Notes: a model not told the origin generated them from the letters alone. Positions 50,078 through 58,396 are shown, counted from the first letter of the stretch. The stretch: 64,000 bases of DNA from Solirubrobacteraceae bacterium (GCA_029263125.1 JAJCYD010000052.1:1-64000), one strand, 5' to 3'. Numbers and translations are program-made.

Positions 50078-51826
50078 ATGAGTGCGAGCGACAAGTCAGC
50101 GGGGCGGCGGGTGGCCGACGACGACCTGCTCGAAGACGACGCCGAGCGAGGACGGGACGCCGACGCGTCCGAGCGGGCCGGCCCGCAGCGCCCCAGCGCT
50201 CGCGCGGGCTCCAAGGGTCCCGCCAAGCGCGAACGGCCCGATGGCGCGTCGCAACCGGCGCCGTCCGCGGAGCTGGGCGACGTCGAGTCCGCCCAGCCGA
50301 AGGACGGGGCGGCCCGCACACCGTCGGTGAGTGACCCGTCGACCGGCAACGGGCGAGCGCCGGTCAAGAGGCCGGCGGCGACGGCGAAGCGAACGGCCGC
50401 AGCGGGCAAGCCTCCAGCGACGGCCAAGCCCCCGATGGCCGGCGATGCGAGGGCGCGGCCCTCCCGCCCGGCGGCCACGTCGCCGGCGGCCGGGGACGAT
50501 GCAGATCCGCCGCCTCCGGCCGCCACGGGAAAGCCCCCTGGCCGCGATGTGAAGGTGAGCGCGACTCAGAAGACGCGTCCCGCCGCGAAGCGCAAGCCTG
50601 CCGCCGCGGCGAAGCGACCGGCGGCCGCCGGGACGAAGGCGGGCGACGGCTCCAAGCGGCCCGCCGCCTCGACGACGTCGCCCGGCACGGCAGCCAAGAA
50701 GTCGCCCGAGACGGCGGCGCCGTCACGGTCGGCGCCGGCGACGAAGCCCTCTGCGCCGGCCGCGGGGAGGCCGCCGCAGACGGTTGCGAGGAAGCCCCCC
50801 GCGCCGGCGGCGGGGAGGCCGCCGCAGACGGCTGTGAGGAAGCCGCCTGCGCCGGCGGCGCAGAGGCCATCGCAGACGCCCGCCACCGCTGACGATCGAG
50901 CACCCGCTGCCACGCCCGGTGGGCGGCCCGTGGGCGCCTTCGCGAAGACGAGGTCCGATCCTCGCACGCCGCCGGCCGATCAGGACAGGACCGCGACCGC
51001 CGCCGCGACACCCGAGCGGCGCCGGGCTCCGAAGGGCGCGGCCAAGCCACCACCGGCCCCAGCCGTCGAGCCCGAACGTGCCACGAAGACCGACTCGTCC
51101 CCTGTCGCGGACGGTGCGACGCCCGCGAAGCGGCCGCTGACGCAGCGGCGCCCGTCGCTGTGGACCGGGCGCCGGAGGCGCGGGTCGGTCCCCCAGCGCC
51201 AGCAGATCGACCGCAGGGTGATCCCCACGGCCCGCCGGGCGGAGCTCGCGACGGCAGCCGCCGCGATCGCGGCGCGCGACTTGACCGCGCCGCGGGCGAC
51301 CGCCGAGCACGTCGCCGGCACGCGGATCCGCCTGGTCGTCCTCGGCGCGGTCGCGCTGCTCGTGATGGCGATGCTGGCAGTCGTTCTCAGCCGGTCTCCG
51401 GCGACGTCGCTGTCGGAGGCCGACGCGCGCTTCATGAGCGGGCAGCTGCTCGACGCCGACGCGCGCGTTCGTGAGCAGCTGGCGACCGTCAGCCTCGACG
51501 AGATCCGTAGCGCACGCGTTCGCACCCGCGCCGCGCTGGCGACTACGCGATCGCTGTCGGTCGAGATCCGGGCGAAGGACGGCGCCGCGGCGGACGGTGT
51601 GCGGCGCGCACTGCGCCTGGAGCGCGACTGGCTGGACGCGGTCGGCTCGGTGCTCGCCAATCCGGGCAGCCCCCTGCGCGAGCAGCTCGGAGCGCGCGAT
51701 CGCGAGCTGCGGGTGGCGCTCCGTGCGCTGCCCGGCGACGACGTGGCCCGCCGCGACGTCTCGCGCGGTCTCCTGGACTACGCGATGTCGCGCGATCGCG
51801 TTACCGAGGACGCTTCCCCGGGATGA
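50078..51826 (+). CDS. Low-complexity Pro/Ala/Lys-rich single-pass membrane protein
   Basis: A 582-residue protein. Residues 1-390 are disordered, rich in Ala, Pro, Lys and Arg, with tandem APAAGRPPQTVARKPP-type repeats at about 226-268. Basic arginine clusters (TGRRRRGSVPQRQQ) precede one membrane helix (about 424-447, LVVLGAVALLVMAMLAVVL). The 130-residue outside part is helical (SEADARFMSGQLLDADARVR). No family is recognised. ATG 50078 follows GGGAGAGGATGAGGG, a strong ribosome site, 10 nt after the hrpA stop. Confidence 0.62.
   Translation: MSASDKSAGRRVADDDLLEDDAERGRDADASERAGPQRPSARAGSKGPAKRERPDGASQPAPSAELGDVESAQPKDGAARTPSVSDPSTGNGRAPVKRPAATAKRTAAAGKPPATAKPPMAGDARARPSRPAATSPAAGDDADPPPPAATGKPPGRDVKVSATQKTRPAAKRKPAAAAKRPAAAGTKAGDGSKRPAASTTSPGTAAKKSPETAAPSRSAPATKPSAPAAGRPPQTVARKPPAPAAGRPPQTAVRKPPAPAAQRPSQTPATADDRAPAATPGGRPVGAFAKTRSDPRTPPADQDRTATAAATPERRRAPKGAAKPPPAPAVEPERATKTDSSPVADGATPAKRPLTQRRPSLWTGRRRRGSVPQRQQIDRRVIPTARRAELATAAAAIAARDLTAPRATAEHVAGTRIRLVVLGAVALLVMAMLAVVLSRSPATSLSEADARFMSGQLLDADARVREQLATVSLDEIRSARVRTRAALATTRSLSVEIRAKDGAAADGVRRALRLERDWLDAVGSVLANPGSPLREQLGARDRELRVALRALPGDDVARRDVSRGLLDYAMSRDRVTEDASPG
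50753..50880 (+). repeat. 48-bp tandem repeat inside the low-complexity gene
   Basis: Units 50753-50800 and 50801-50848 plus a partial unit to 50880 repeat with a few changes and encode APAAGRPPQT(V/A)(A/V)RKPP. The length is a multiple of three, so copy-number change keeps the frame. Confidence 0.75.
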
Positions 51827-51845
51827 CCCCGCTGCTCAGCCGGGC

Positions 51846-52000
51846 TCAGGCAACGACGGTCATCAGCTCGTCGAGCGACCGGCGCAGCGAGCGCTTCAGC
51901 CCGCCGTGGATCTGGCAGGCACGGCTCCCAAACGCCGCGGCGCAACTCGTCGATGACCGCGCCGTATCGCTCGCGTGGGGTCCAGACCCCAGGTCCGGCC
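51846..52000 (-). pseudogene. Possible remnant of a gene 3' end
   Basis: A minus-strand frame ending in TGA at 51848-51846 reads ACQIHGGLKRSLRRSLDELM, a protein-like helix with high third-position GC. Upstream the likely continuation (RYGAVIDELR) is in a different frame, as if one base were extra near 51938. No start or family is visible. Confidence 0.25.
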
Positions 52001-52024
52001 CCGAATCGCGGACGCGACGGCTGT

Positions 52025-52062
52025 CGATGATGAGGGTTGCTCCCGCGATGACGAGGGTTGCT
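52025..52062. repeat. Pair of 17-bp direct repeats
   Basis: CGATGATGAGGGTTGCT (52025-52041) and CGATGACGAGGGTTGCT (52046-52062) differ by one base, with period 21 (two helical turns). They lie 9 bp after the end of the quinone oxidoreductase gene. Confidence 0.6.
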
Positions 52063-52070
52063 ACGGCGGC

Positions 52071-53027
52071 TCACGAAACCGTTGGGTCCAGGGTGACCTT
52101 TCCCATGGTGCGCCGCTGCGCGAGGTCGCGCTGGGCCTGCGCGGCGTCGGCGAGCGGATAGGCGGGGCCCGTCACCGCGCGCAGCTCGCCGGCCTGTACC
52201 CGCGCGAAGAGGTCGGCGAGCGCTTCGTCGACCATCTCGGGACGCCCGAGGCAGTGCATGAGCCAGAAACCGACCACCGATCGCGAGCTGCGCATCAGCG
52301 CTCCGCTGCGCACGGTGTTCGCCTCGCCGGAGGCGATGCCGTAGGCGACGAGTCGCCCGAAGGGCCCCAGCGCGGCCAGCGAGCGGTCGAAGGTCTTGCC
52401 GCCCGCCATCTCGAAGACGACGTCGACCGGCCTGCCGAGGTTCGCCTCGACGAGACGCTCGGTCAGGTCCTCCGGCGCGCCGTCGATCGCCGCGTCGGCG
52501 CCGAGCTCGAGGGCCAGCTCGCGCTTGGCGGCGGTCGACGCGGTCGCGATCACGCGCCCGGCGCCCATCGGCCGGCCGAGCTGCACGGCCAGCGAGCCGA
52601 CGCCGCCGGCGGCGGCATGCACGACGACGCTCTCGCCCGTGGCCACGCGGCCGCATGTCCGGTACAGATGCCAAGCCGTGAGCCCTTGCAGCAGCAGCGC
52701 CAGGGCCGTGGCGTCGTCGACGGCGTCGGGAATCGGGAAGGTCTGTGCAGCGGCCGCGATCGCGTACTCGGCATAGCCGCCGCGGCCCAGCAGCGCCACG
52801 ACGCGCTCGCCGGTGTCCTCGCGCACGCCGGCGACCTCCGAGCCGGGAACGAGCGGAAGCTCGTCCTTGGCGAGATAGGTGTTCGTTCGCCGGTGGGTGT
52901 CGGCGAAGTTCAGTCCGGCCCGGGTGACGCGCACGAGAACCTCGCCCTCGCCGGGCTCGGGGACCGCCAGCTCGACGAGGTTGAGCACCTCGGGCCCGCC
53001 GTACTCCGACATCTGGATCGCACGCAC
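52071..53027 (-). CDS. NADPH:quinone oxidoreductase-like medium-chain dehydrogenase
   Basis: A 318-residue zinc-free MDR protein, second of this type in the window. Features: the MRAIQMSEYGGPEVLNLVEL start, RAGLNFADTHRRTNTY, VPGSEVAGVRED, the Rossmann loop VHAAAGGVGSLAVQLG (about 136-151) and MAGGKTFDRSLAAL. It is closest in pattern to QorA-like enzymes. GTG 53027 lies 6 nt after TAGCCT and is divergent from the STAND-like NTPase gene with 57 bp between starts. Confidence 0.88.
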   Translation of the reverse strand: MRAIQMSEYGGPEVLNLVELAVPEPGEGEVLVRVTRAGLNFADTHRRTNTYLAKDELPLVPGSEVAGVREDTGERVVALLGRGGYAEYAIAAAAQTFPIPDAVDDATALALLLQGLTAWHLYRTCGRVATGESVVVHAAAGGVGSLAVQLGRPMGAGRVIATASTAAKRELALELGADAAIDGAPEDLTERLVEANLGRPVDVVFEMAGGKTFDRSLAALGPFGRLVAYGIASGEANTVRSGALMRSSRSVVGFWLMHCLGRPEMVDEALADLFARVQAGELRAVTGPAYPLADAAQAQRDLAQRRTMGKVTLDPTVS

Positions 53028-53033
53028 CGTGCC

Positions 53034-53039
53034 AGGCTA
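53034..53039 (-). promoter_or_regulatory. -10 hexamer TAGCCT of the second oxidoreductase gene
   Basis: TAGCCT lies 6 nt before GTG 53027. Confidence 0.48.
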
Positions 53040-53084
53040 CCCCGCGGCTTGTCTGCCCTGAGGTGATCTGCAAGGCTCGTCGGC

Positions 53085-55244
53085 GTGCAAGCCGCGTCGG
53101 GGATGCGCAGCGTCGCCCTCGCCGGAGACGCCACCAACAGTGCGATCGTGACAGGCGACAAGGTCACGGTTCAGCTGCGCGTGGACGGGGAGGATGCCCT
53201 GCTCGCGAGCCTGCTGAGGAGGTCTCCCTCGCGGACGCTTCGCCCGCGCCCGCTCGACGGGCTGGCGCCGCCGTCGCCAGAGCACCTCGACCGCGGCGCC
53301 GAGAGCCAGGCTGTGCGTGCGGGTGTTGGTCCCGGGCGGGTCTTCGAGCTCTGCGGCGAGCCGGGGATCGGCAAGACCTTCGTCTTGCGCAGCGCGCTGC
53401 AGGGCGGCGCGGGGATGCCAGACGGCAGCGTGTGCATGTTCGCGGCGGGCAAGCCGTACTTCGACGTGCTCCAGGAGCTGCACGAGGCGTTCCATGCATC
53501 GGGGCAACCCGCCGTCATCGGCCAGCAGCAGATTCGCCGCGACCTCGCCGACCGCAGCGCGCTGGTCGTGATCGACGCGATCGAGCCCGGGGACGACGAG
53601 CTGCGACAGCTCCCGCTGGTGCTGCCCGGCTGCGCGCTCGTGCTTGCCGGGCGCGAGCCGTTGGGCGTCGAGGGCGTGAGCCTGCAGGTCGGCGGCTTCG
53701 CGACGCTCGACGCGATGAAGCTCGTCGAGCAGGAGCTCGGGCGGCCGCTGCAACCCGACGAGCTCGCCGCGGCCGAGCGGGTGTGCTCGCTGCTCGGCGG
53801 GCATCCTTTCCACCTGCGCCAGGCGACGGCCGGGGTTCGCGCCGGACGGCGCACCGTCGAGCAGCTGGCGCAGGCGCTCAGCGGCGACGCGCGGGCCACG
53901 CTCGCCGCGCTGCTCGTCGACGGCCTGTCGGGCGAGGAGGCGGCGATCGTCTCGCGGCTCGCGGCGCTGGGCGGCGCCGCCGTCGCGGCCGAGCACCTCA
54001 GCGAGATCGCCGGCGCCGACACGCCCCGGGTGCTCGCCGCGCTCGTGCAGGCGCGGCTGATCGCCGCCGACGGCGCCCGCTATCGGATCGCGGGCGTGTT
54101 GCACGATCGCGGGGTGCTGGACTCCGGCGAGCTTGAGCGCGCGAGCGCGTACTTCACGCGCTGGGCGCTGGGCGCTCGGTCGCGCCCCGCCGCGCTGCTC
54201 GCCGAGGCGCCCGCGCTGCTTGCGCTGCTGCGACGCGCCGAGCAGGAGGGCCGCGACACCGACGTCATCGCGCTGGGCCGTGCGAGCGACGCGGCGTTCG
54301 CGTGGGGCCGGCGCTGGCAGACGTGGGGCGAGGTGCTCGACGCCGTCCTCATCGCCGCCGAGCGCAGCGGCGACGCGAGCGCGCGAGCCTGGGCGCTGCA
54401 TCAGGCCGGTACGGTGGCCTACTGCCTGGGGGACTCCAGCTACGCCCGCGAGGCCCTCGACGAGGCGCTGCGGGCTCGAGAGATGCTCGGCGAACGCGAC
54501 CCCGCGGAGGCGACCCGTCACAACCTGCAGTTCATCGCCGAGCCGCCGGTGGCAGGCGGCGGCGTGGCCGACGGCGCGAGCGCGGGGCGCGGCGCGCGCG
54601 ACGGCGAGGACCTGGGCGTCCTCAGCCTGCTCGGCATCCGCGCCCCGTCGGTGGCGGTCGGAGGCGTGGTCGTGGCCGTCATCGTCGGCATCATGGTGCT
54701 GGGCGGCGTCATGGCACTCGCGCTCGGTGGCGGCGACGCGGACTCGTCGGGATTCGTGACGGCGACCACGGCGACCGAGCCCGCGATCACGACCCAGACG
54801 CAGACGACGCCCCCCGTCGAGCAGTTCACGCTCGACGTGTCGGTCACCGGCGACGGCGAGGGCACGGTCCGCTTCGACGGGCGGACGTGCACCGACCGCT
54901 GCGCGTACGACGTCGACGACGGAACCGAGGCATCCCTGGTCGCGACCGCGCGCTCGGGATCGACGTTCGAAGGCTGGACCGATCCCTGCGCGATGAAGCG
55001 GCGCTGCACGCTGGGCGTGACCGGGCCTCGCATCCTCATCGCGACCTTCACCGTCGATGCGACGCCGCCGCCGCCGGAGTGCGACGAGATCGTCGATCCC
55101 GGCTGCCTGACGGATCCCGAGATCCCGCCGCCGGTCACGCCACCTCCGCCCGTGACCACGGCGCCGGTCGTGCCGCCGCCGGTCATCACGCCGCCACCGC
55201 CCCCGCCGGCGACGACGACGCCCGGCGTCCAGGATCCGAACTGA
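53085..55244 (+). CDS. STAND-like NTPase with transmembrane helix and extracellular InlB-type repeat domain
   Basis: A 719-residue protein. Residues 8-30 (SVALAGDATNSAIVTGDKV) match the short glycine/TGD lead-in found before many bacterial NACHT/NB-ARC proteins. An ATPase follows with Walker A GEPGIGKT (91-98), Walker B LVVIDA (160-165), sensor LVLAGR (185-190) and GGHPF (238-242), an NB-ARC-like order. Helical, TPR-like repeats span about 390-480. A membrane helix lies at 521-547. The outside part (582-657) resembles the divergent InlB/Listeria-type repeat with four Cys (602, 606, 635, 641) and GSTFEGW. A proline-rich tail closes it. ATG 53103 is an alternative start. Confidence 0.78.
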   Translation: MQAASGMRSVALAGDATNSAIVTGDKVTVQLRVDGEDALLASLLRRSPSRTLRPRPLDGLAPPSPEHLDRGAESQAVRAGVGPGRVFELCGEPGIGKTFVLRSALQGGAGMPDGSVCMFAAGKPYFDVLQELHEAFHASGQPAVIGQQQIRRDLADRSALVVIDAIEPGDDELRQLPLVLPGCALVLAGREPLGVEGVSLQVGGFATLDAMKLVEQELGRPLQPDELAAAERVCSLLGGHPFHLRQATAGVRAGRRTVEQLAQALSGDARATLAALLVDGLSGEEAAIVSRLAALGGAAVAAEHLSEIAGADTPRVLAALVQARLIAADGARYRIAGVLHDRGVLDSGELERASAYFTRWALGARSRPAALLAEAPALLALLRRAEQEGRDTDVIALGRASDAAFAWGRRWQTWGEVLDAVLIAAERSGDASARAWALHQAGTVAYCLGDSSYAREALDEALRAREMLGERDPAEATRHNLQFIAEPPVAGGGVADGASAGRGARDGEDLGVLSLLGIRAPSVAVGGVVVAVIVGIMVLGGVMALALGGGDADSSGFVTATTATEPAITTQTQTTPPVEQFTLDVSVTGDGEGTVRFDGRTCTDRCAYDVDDGTEASLVATARSGSTFEGWTDPCAMKRRCTLGVTGPRILIATFTVDATPPPPECDEIVDPGCLTDPEIPPPVTPPPPVTTAPVVPPPVITPPPPPPATTTPGVQDPN

Positions 55245-55286
55245 AGCGACCGCGAACGGGCACGCCCCGCCGGGCGCCGACTGACG

Positions 55287-55471
55287 AGTGGCCCATCCAG
55301 AAACGTTGCACCCGAAACGCCGGGCGCCGATCACCGCCATGCGGCGTCCTCGGATCTCGATGTGGCAGAGCCACACCTTCGATCCTGCGTCCTTGCGGGC
55401 ACCGCCGGCGAAGCCGGTGGTCGGCGCCGGCATCCCGGCGTTTCAGGCACAACATTCCTGGACGACCCACT
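55287..55471. repeat. 185-bp imperfect inverted repeat, large predicted hairpin
   Basis: The outer 21 bp (AGTGGCCCATCCAGAAACGTT against AGTGGGTCGTCCAGGAATGTT on the other strand) and the next bases up to CGCCGGG pair with about 80 percent identity; the differences are mostly transitions. Inner arms GCCGATCACCG/CGGTGGTCGGC and GTGGC-AGA-GCCAC continue the fold to the centre at about 55365-55372. The right end touches the TAGGGT promoter of the PfkB gene. No coding sense on either strand. Confidence 0.62.
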
Positions 55472-55476
55472 AGGGT
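55471..55476 (+). promoter_or_regulatory. -10 hexamer TAGGGT of the PfkB kinase gene
   Basis: TAGGGT lies 8 nt before ATG 55485. Its first base is the last of the inverted repeat, so any -35 contact would fall in the hairpin arm. Confidence 0.48.
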
Positions 55477-55484
55477 CCCGGCGC

Positions 55485-56414
55485 ATGAGTGTCACTGTTG
55501 TCGGATCGATTGCCTATGACGCCGTGCAGACCCCGCACGGCAGCCGCGAGCGCATGCTCGGCGGGGCCGCCGTCCATTTCGCGCTGGCGGCGTCCTTCTT
55601 CGACGAGGTCCGAGTCGTCGGTCCGGTGGGAGACGATTTCGGCGACGACGAGTACGCCGTGCTGCACGGCCGCGGCGTCAACACCGACGACATCGAGCAC
55701 GTCGAGGGCGGCAAGACGTTCTTCTGGAGCGGCGTCTATGGCGAGAACATGAACTCGCGCGAGACGCTGGAGACCGACCTCAACGTCTTCGAGACCTTCG
55801 ACCCCAAGCTCTCGGATGCCTCCAAGCAGTCAGACGTGTTGTTCCTCGCGAACATCTTGCCCGAGCTGCAGCTCAACGTCCGCAGGCAGTGCGAGGCGGC
55901 GCGCTTCGTCGCGCTGGACTCGATGGACCTGTGGATCAACATCGCCAAGGACGCGCTGATCGCCGCGATCTCAGAGGTCGACTGCGTCATCCTCAACGAC
56001 GGCGAGGTCGAGCAGTTCACCGGCGAGCGCGAGGTCGTCGCGGGAGCGCGCAAGATCATGCAGCACGGGCCGTCGTCGATGGTCGTCAAGCTCGGAAAGT
56101 ACGGCGCGGCGCTCGTCACGCCCGAGGAGTCATTCTGGATCCCGGCCTTCCCCGTGGACTTCGTCACCGACCCCACGGGCGCGGGCGACTCGTTCGCCGG
56201 CGGGTTCGTCGGCGCGATCGCCGCCCAGGAGGGCGACGTGACCGCCGACGTCCTGCGCCTGGCGATGGCCTACGGCACCGCGGTCGCGTCGTTCAACGTC
56301 GAGGAGTTCGGCACCGAACGCGTCGCGCGGCTGACCGGCGAGGAGATCGTCGAGCGCGTGGCCGAGCTGCAGCGGATCACGACCTTCCAGGCGACCACCG
56401 TCGCGCTGCGCTGA
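55485..56414 (+). CDS. PfkB-family sugar kinase (ribokinase/adenosine-kinase-like)
   Basis: A 309-residue ribokinase-fold kinase. VGSIAYDAVQTPHG and LGGAAVHFALAASFF form the sugar-binding start. LANILPELQ and ILNDGEVEQFTGE are typical of a group often annotated as PfkB sugar kinase near inositol or nucleoside metabolism. The catalytic loop DPTGAGDSFAGGFVG is complete. The substrate is unknown. It is followed after 14 bp by a PAP2 gene. Confidence 0.87.
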   Translation: MSVTVVGSIAYDAVQTPHGSRERMLGGAAVHFALAASFFDEVRVVGPVGDDFGDDEYAVLHGRGVNTDDIEHVEGGKTFFWSGVYGENMNSRETLETDLNVFETFDPKLSDASKQSDVLFLANILPELQLNVRRQCEAARFVALDSMDLWINIAKDALIAAISEVDCVILNDGEVEQFTGEREVVAGARKIMQHGPSSMVVKLGKYGAALVTPEESFWIPAFPVDFVTDPTGAGDSFAGGFVGAIAAQEGDVTADVLRLAMAYGTAVASFNVEEFGTERVARLTGEEIVERVAELQRITTFQATTVALR

Positions 56415-56428
56415 AGCGGCGGCGAGGC

Positions 56429-57421
56429 ATGAGGCGATCGGCCATCTATCGGCGTCGCGGCCCGCACGCCGACAACGCGCTGACCCGGGCGCTCGACGAC
56501 GGGGCCGGCGCTGTCCAGCGGATGCTGCGCGCCCACCGCCGGCCCGTCCGCGTTGCCGCCGCCGCCGCCGTACCGGCGATCGTGGCGCTCACGGTCGCGC
56601 GCAAGCGGGCCGGCCTGCATCCGGCCGCCACCCTGACGATCGCGTGTGGCGTCCCGCTCGGCGCGGCGCTCGCGGTGTCGCCCGGCCGCAAGCGCTACGC
56701 GGCGATCGGGGCCGGCTACATGTACCTCTTCAAGCTCGGCTGGGAGCTGCCCTACGACGAGCCCGAGCAGCTGCGCCGCAAGCTGCTGATCGACGAGCCG
56801 ATCCGCTTCGACACGGTCGTCGGCGGCGGCGTGCCGGTCGGGCTGCGCCTGCAGCGGGCGCTGCGCACGCCGGGCGAGGTCAGCGCGCTGGACAAGGTGG
56901 TCACCGCCGTCTACGGCTCGTGGTTTCTCCCGCACGCGATCTTCTCCTACATCCTCGCGCGCCACACGGAGTTCGCCCCGCGCGCCGCCGGGCGCCTGTC
57001 GGCGGCCTACCACCTGACGACGCCCTTCTACTGGTTCTGGCCGGAGGCGCCGCCGTGGTGGGCGTCGGAGAAGGAGGGCCGCATGGGCGGCGAGCTCGAG
57101 CGCGTCGCGCGGCTCGTGGCGTGCGACATCCTCAAGCGCCCGCCGCCGGAGGCGGGGGTCGTGCCGGGCAATCCGTGGGGGTCGATGCCCTCCGATCACA
57201 TCTCGTCGGCGGCGATCACCGCGATGGGGCTCGCGGAGATCGGACCGCTGTACGGCGCGCTGGGCTGGACCTACGTCGGCGCGGCGGCGTTCGCCGTCGT
57301 CTACCTCGGCGAGCACTACCTCGCCGACGTGATCGTCGGGCTGGCGATCGCCGAGCTCGTGCGGCGCGGCGAGCCGCTCGCGGCGCCACTCGTTCGCTCG
57401 GTGGCTCGCGCCGTGTCCTGA
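56429..57421 (+). CDS. PAP2-superfamily membrane protein
   Basis: A 330-residue polytopic protein. The PAP2 motifs are PSDHISSAAITAMGLAE (C2) and LGEHYLADVIVGLAIAEL (C3, H-x3-D). The N-terminal 45 residues are basic and cytosolic; about six hydrophobic segments follow. The ESPEWWAS-like loop reads EAPPWWASEKEGRMGG, as in Aur1-like inositolphosphotransferases. Substrate unknown, perhaps a phospholipid. ATG 56429 has a weak GCGAGGC ribosome site. Confidence 0.8.
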   Translation: MRRSAIYRRRGPHADNALTRALDDGAGAVQRMLRAHRRPVRVAAAAAVPAIVALTVARKRAGLHPAATLTIACGVPLGAALAVSPGRKRYAAIGAGYMYLFKLGWELPYDEPEQLRRKLLIDEPIRFDTVVGGGVPVGLRLQRALRTPGEVSALDKVVTAVYGSWFLPHAIFSYILARHTEFAPRAAGRLSAAYHLTTPFYWFWPEAPPWWASEKEGRMGGELERVARLVACDILKRPPPEAGVVPGNPWGSMPSDHISSAAITAMGLAEIGPLYGALGWTYVGAAAFAVVYLGEHYLADVIVGLAIAELVRRGEPLAAPLVRSVARAVS

Positions 57422-57472
57422 GCGATGGCGCGTCGCAGCGCCCGAAGTCCTGCGCAGCGTGCTCGCGAGCGC

Positions 57473-57478
57473 TATCGT
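57473..57478 (+). promoter_or_regulatory. -10 hexamer TATCGT of the 93-residue protein gene
   Basis: TATCGT lies 8 nt before ATG 57487. Confidence 0.45.
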
Positions 57479-57486
57479 GCGTTTGC

Positions 57487-57768
57487 ATGAGCGCCACCTT
57501 CATCTTCCTGATGGTGGTGCTGAAACTGCCGATCTTCGCGCTTTTCTACATCGTCTGGTGGGCGATCCGGTCGCCGGTGGAGCCCGAGCCGGTCCCCGAC
57601 GAGGACGGCGGCACGAAGCGGCCTCTGGCGCCGCGCCCGCGCCACCCGCGCCACCCGCGTCCGCCGCTGCCGCGCAATCCCCGCCGCGGCCCGCATGGCG
57701 CGCCCGCCGTCGCTCCCCCGCCGCGCGTGCGCACGGTGGTCGCGCGCGGTCGTCGCATCGTGCGCTGA
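57487..57768 (+). CDS. Small single-pass membrane protein with proline/arginine-rich tail
   Basis: 93 residues. An N-terminal membrane helix (FIFLMVVLKLPIFALFYIVWWAI, split here by position 5-28) is followed by an acidic stretch and a long Pro/Arg/His tail. The hydrophobic start is well supported by third-position GC and by the promoter spacing. The family is unknown to me. It lies between the PAP2 gene and dcd with gaps of 65 and 19 bp. Confidence 0.6.
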   Translation: MSATFIFLMVVLKLPIFALFYIVWWAIRSPVEPEPVPDEDGGTKRPLAPRPRHPRHPRPPLPRNPRRGPHGAPAVAPPPRVRTVVARGRRIVR

Positions 57769-57772
57769 CCCC

Positions 57773-57778
57773 TACACT
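57773..57778 (+). promoter_or_regulatory. -10 hexamer TACACT of dcd
   Basis: TACACT lies 9 nt before ATG 57788, within the 12-mer CTACACTGCGCC that also precedes the quinone oxidoreductase gene at 6502. Confidence 0.5.
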
Positions 57779-57787
57779 GCGCCGCGG

Positions 57788-58396
57788 ATGACCGGGTCCT
57801 CATCGAAGGCGGCGCCCTGCTCCGTCCTCTCCGACGGCACGATTCTGCGTCTCGTGCGCGACGGGCGCATCAAGGTCGACCCCTGGGATCCGGCGATGGT
57901 GCAGCCCGCCAGCGTGGACCTGCGGCTGGGCAACACCTTCCGCGTCTTCCACAACCACCGGACGGCCGCGATCGATCTCGCCAAGCCGCCGACGAACCTC
58001 ACCGAGCAGATCGAGATCACCGACGCCGAGCCGTTCATCATCCACCCGGGCGAGTTCGTCCTGGGACGAACGCTGGAGTGGGTGCAGCTGCCCGACGACG
58101 TCGTCGCGCGGATCGAGGGGAAGTCGAGCCTCGGGCGCCTCGGGCTGATCGTCCACGCGACGGCGGGCTTCGTGGACCCCGGATGGCAGGGCACGCTCAC
58201 GCTCGAGATCACGAACCTCACGCGCGTGCCGATCAAGCTCTGGGCCTCCAAGCCGATCGCGCAGCTGTCGTTCATGACGCTCGACGCGCCCGCCCTTCGC
58301 CCCTACGGCCATCCCGAGCTCGGCAGCCACTATCACGGCCAGGTCGAGGCCACCGAGAGCCGCTACGAGGGCGGGCCCGGCCGGACGAAGCCCTGA
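57788..58396 (+). CDS. dcd: dCTP deaminase
   Basis: A 202-residue trimeric enzyme of the dCTP deaminase/dUTPase superfamily. VLSDGTILRLVRDGRI, QPASVDLRLGNTFRVF, the active-site segment ARIEGKSSLGRLGLIVHATA and GFVDPGWQGTLTLEITN are all conserved. The C-terminal Ser/Arg tail (ESRYEGGPG) closes the active site. It deaminates dCTP to dUTP; whether it also hydrolyses dUTP (DCD-DUT type) is not decided here. It fits with the BER genes in this window that act on uracil-type damage. Confidence 0.93.
   Translation: MTGSSSKAAPCSVLSDGTILRLVRDGRIKVDPWDPAMVQPASVDLRLGNTFRVFHNHRTAAIDLAKPPTNLTEQIEITDAEPFIIHPGEFVLGRTLEWVQLPDDVVARIEGKSSLGRLGLIVHATAGFVDPGWQGTLTLEITNLTRVPIKLWASKPIAQLSFMTLDAPALRPYGHPELGSHYHGQVEATESRYEGGPGRTKP

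Noticed and set aside
47251-50526. A 1091-codon open frame antisense to hrpA
   Set aside because: It is a high-GC shadow: Arg/Ala-rich, no domain, and hrpA on the other strand is certain.
50753-50880. Regular repeats as a CRISPR array
   Set aside because: The 48-bp units are adjacent without spacers and code for protein repeats.
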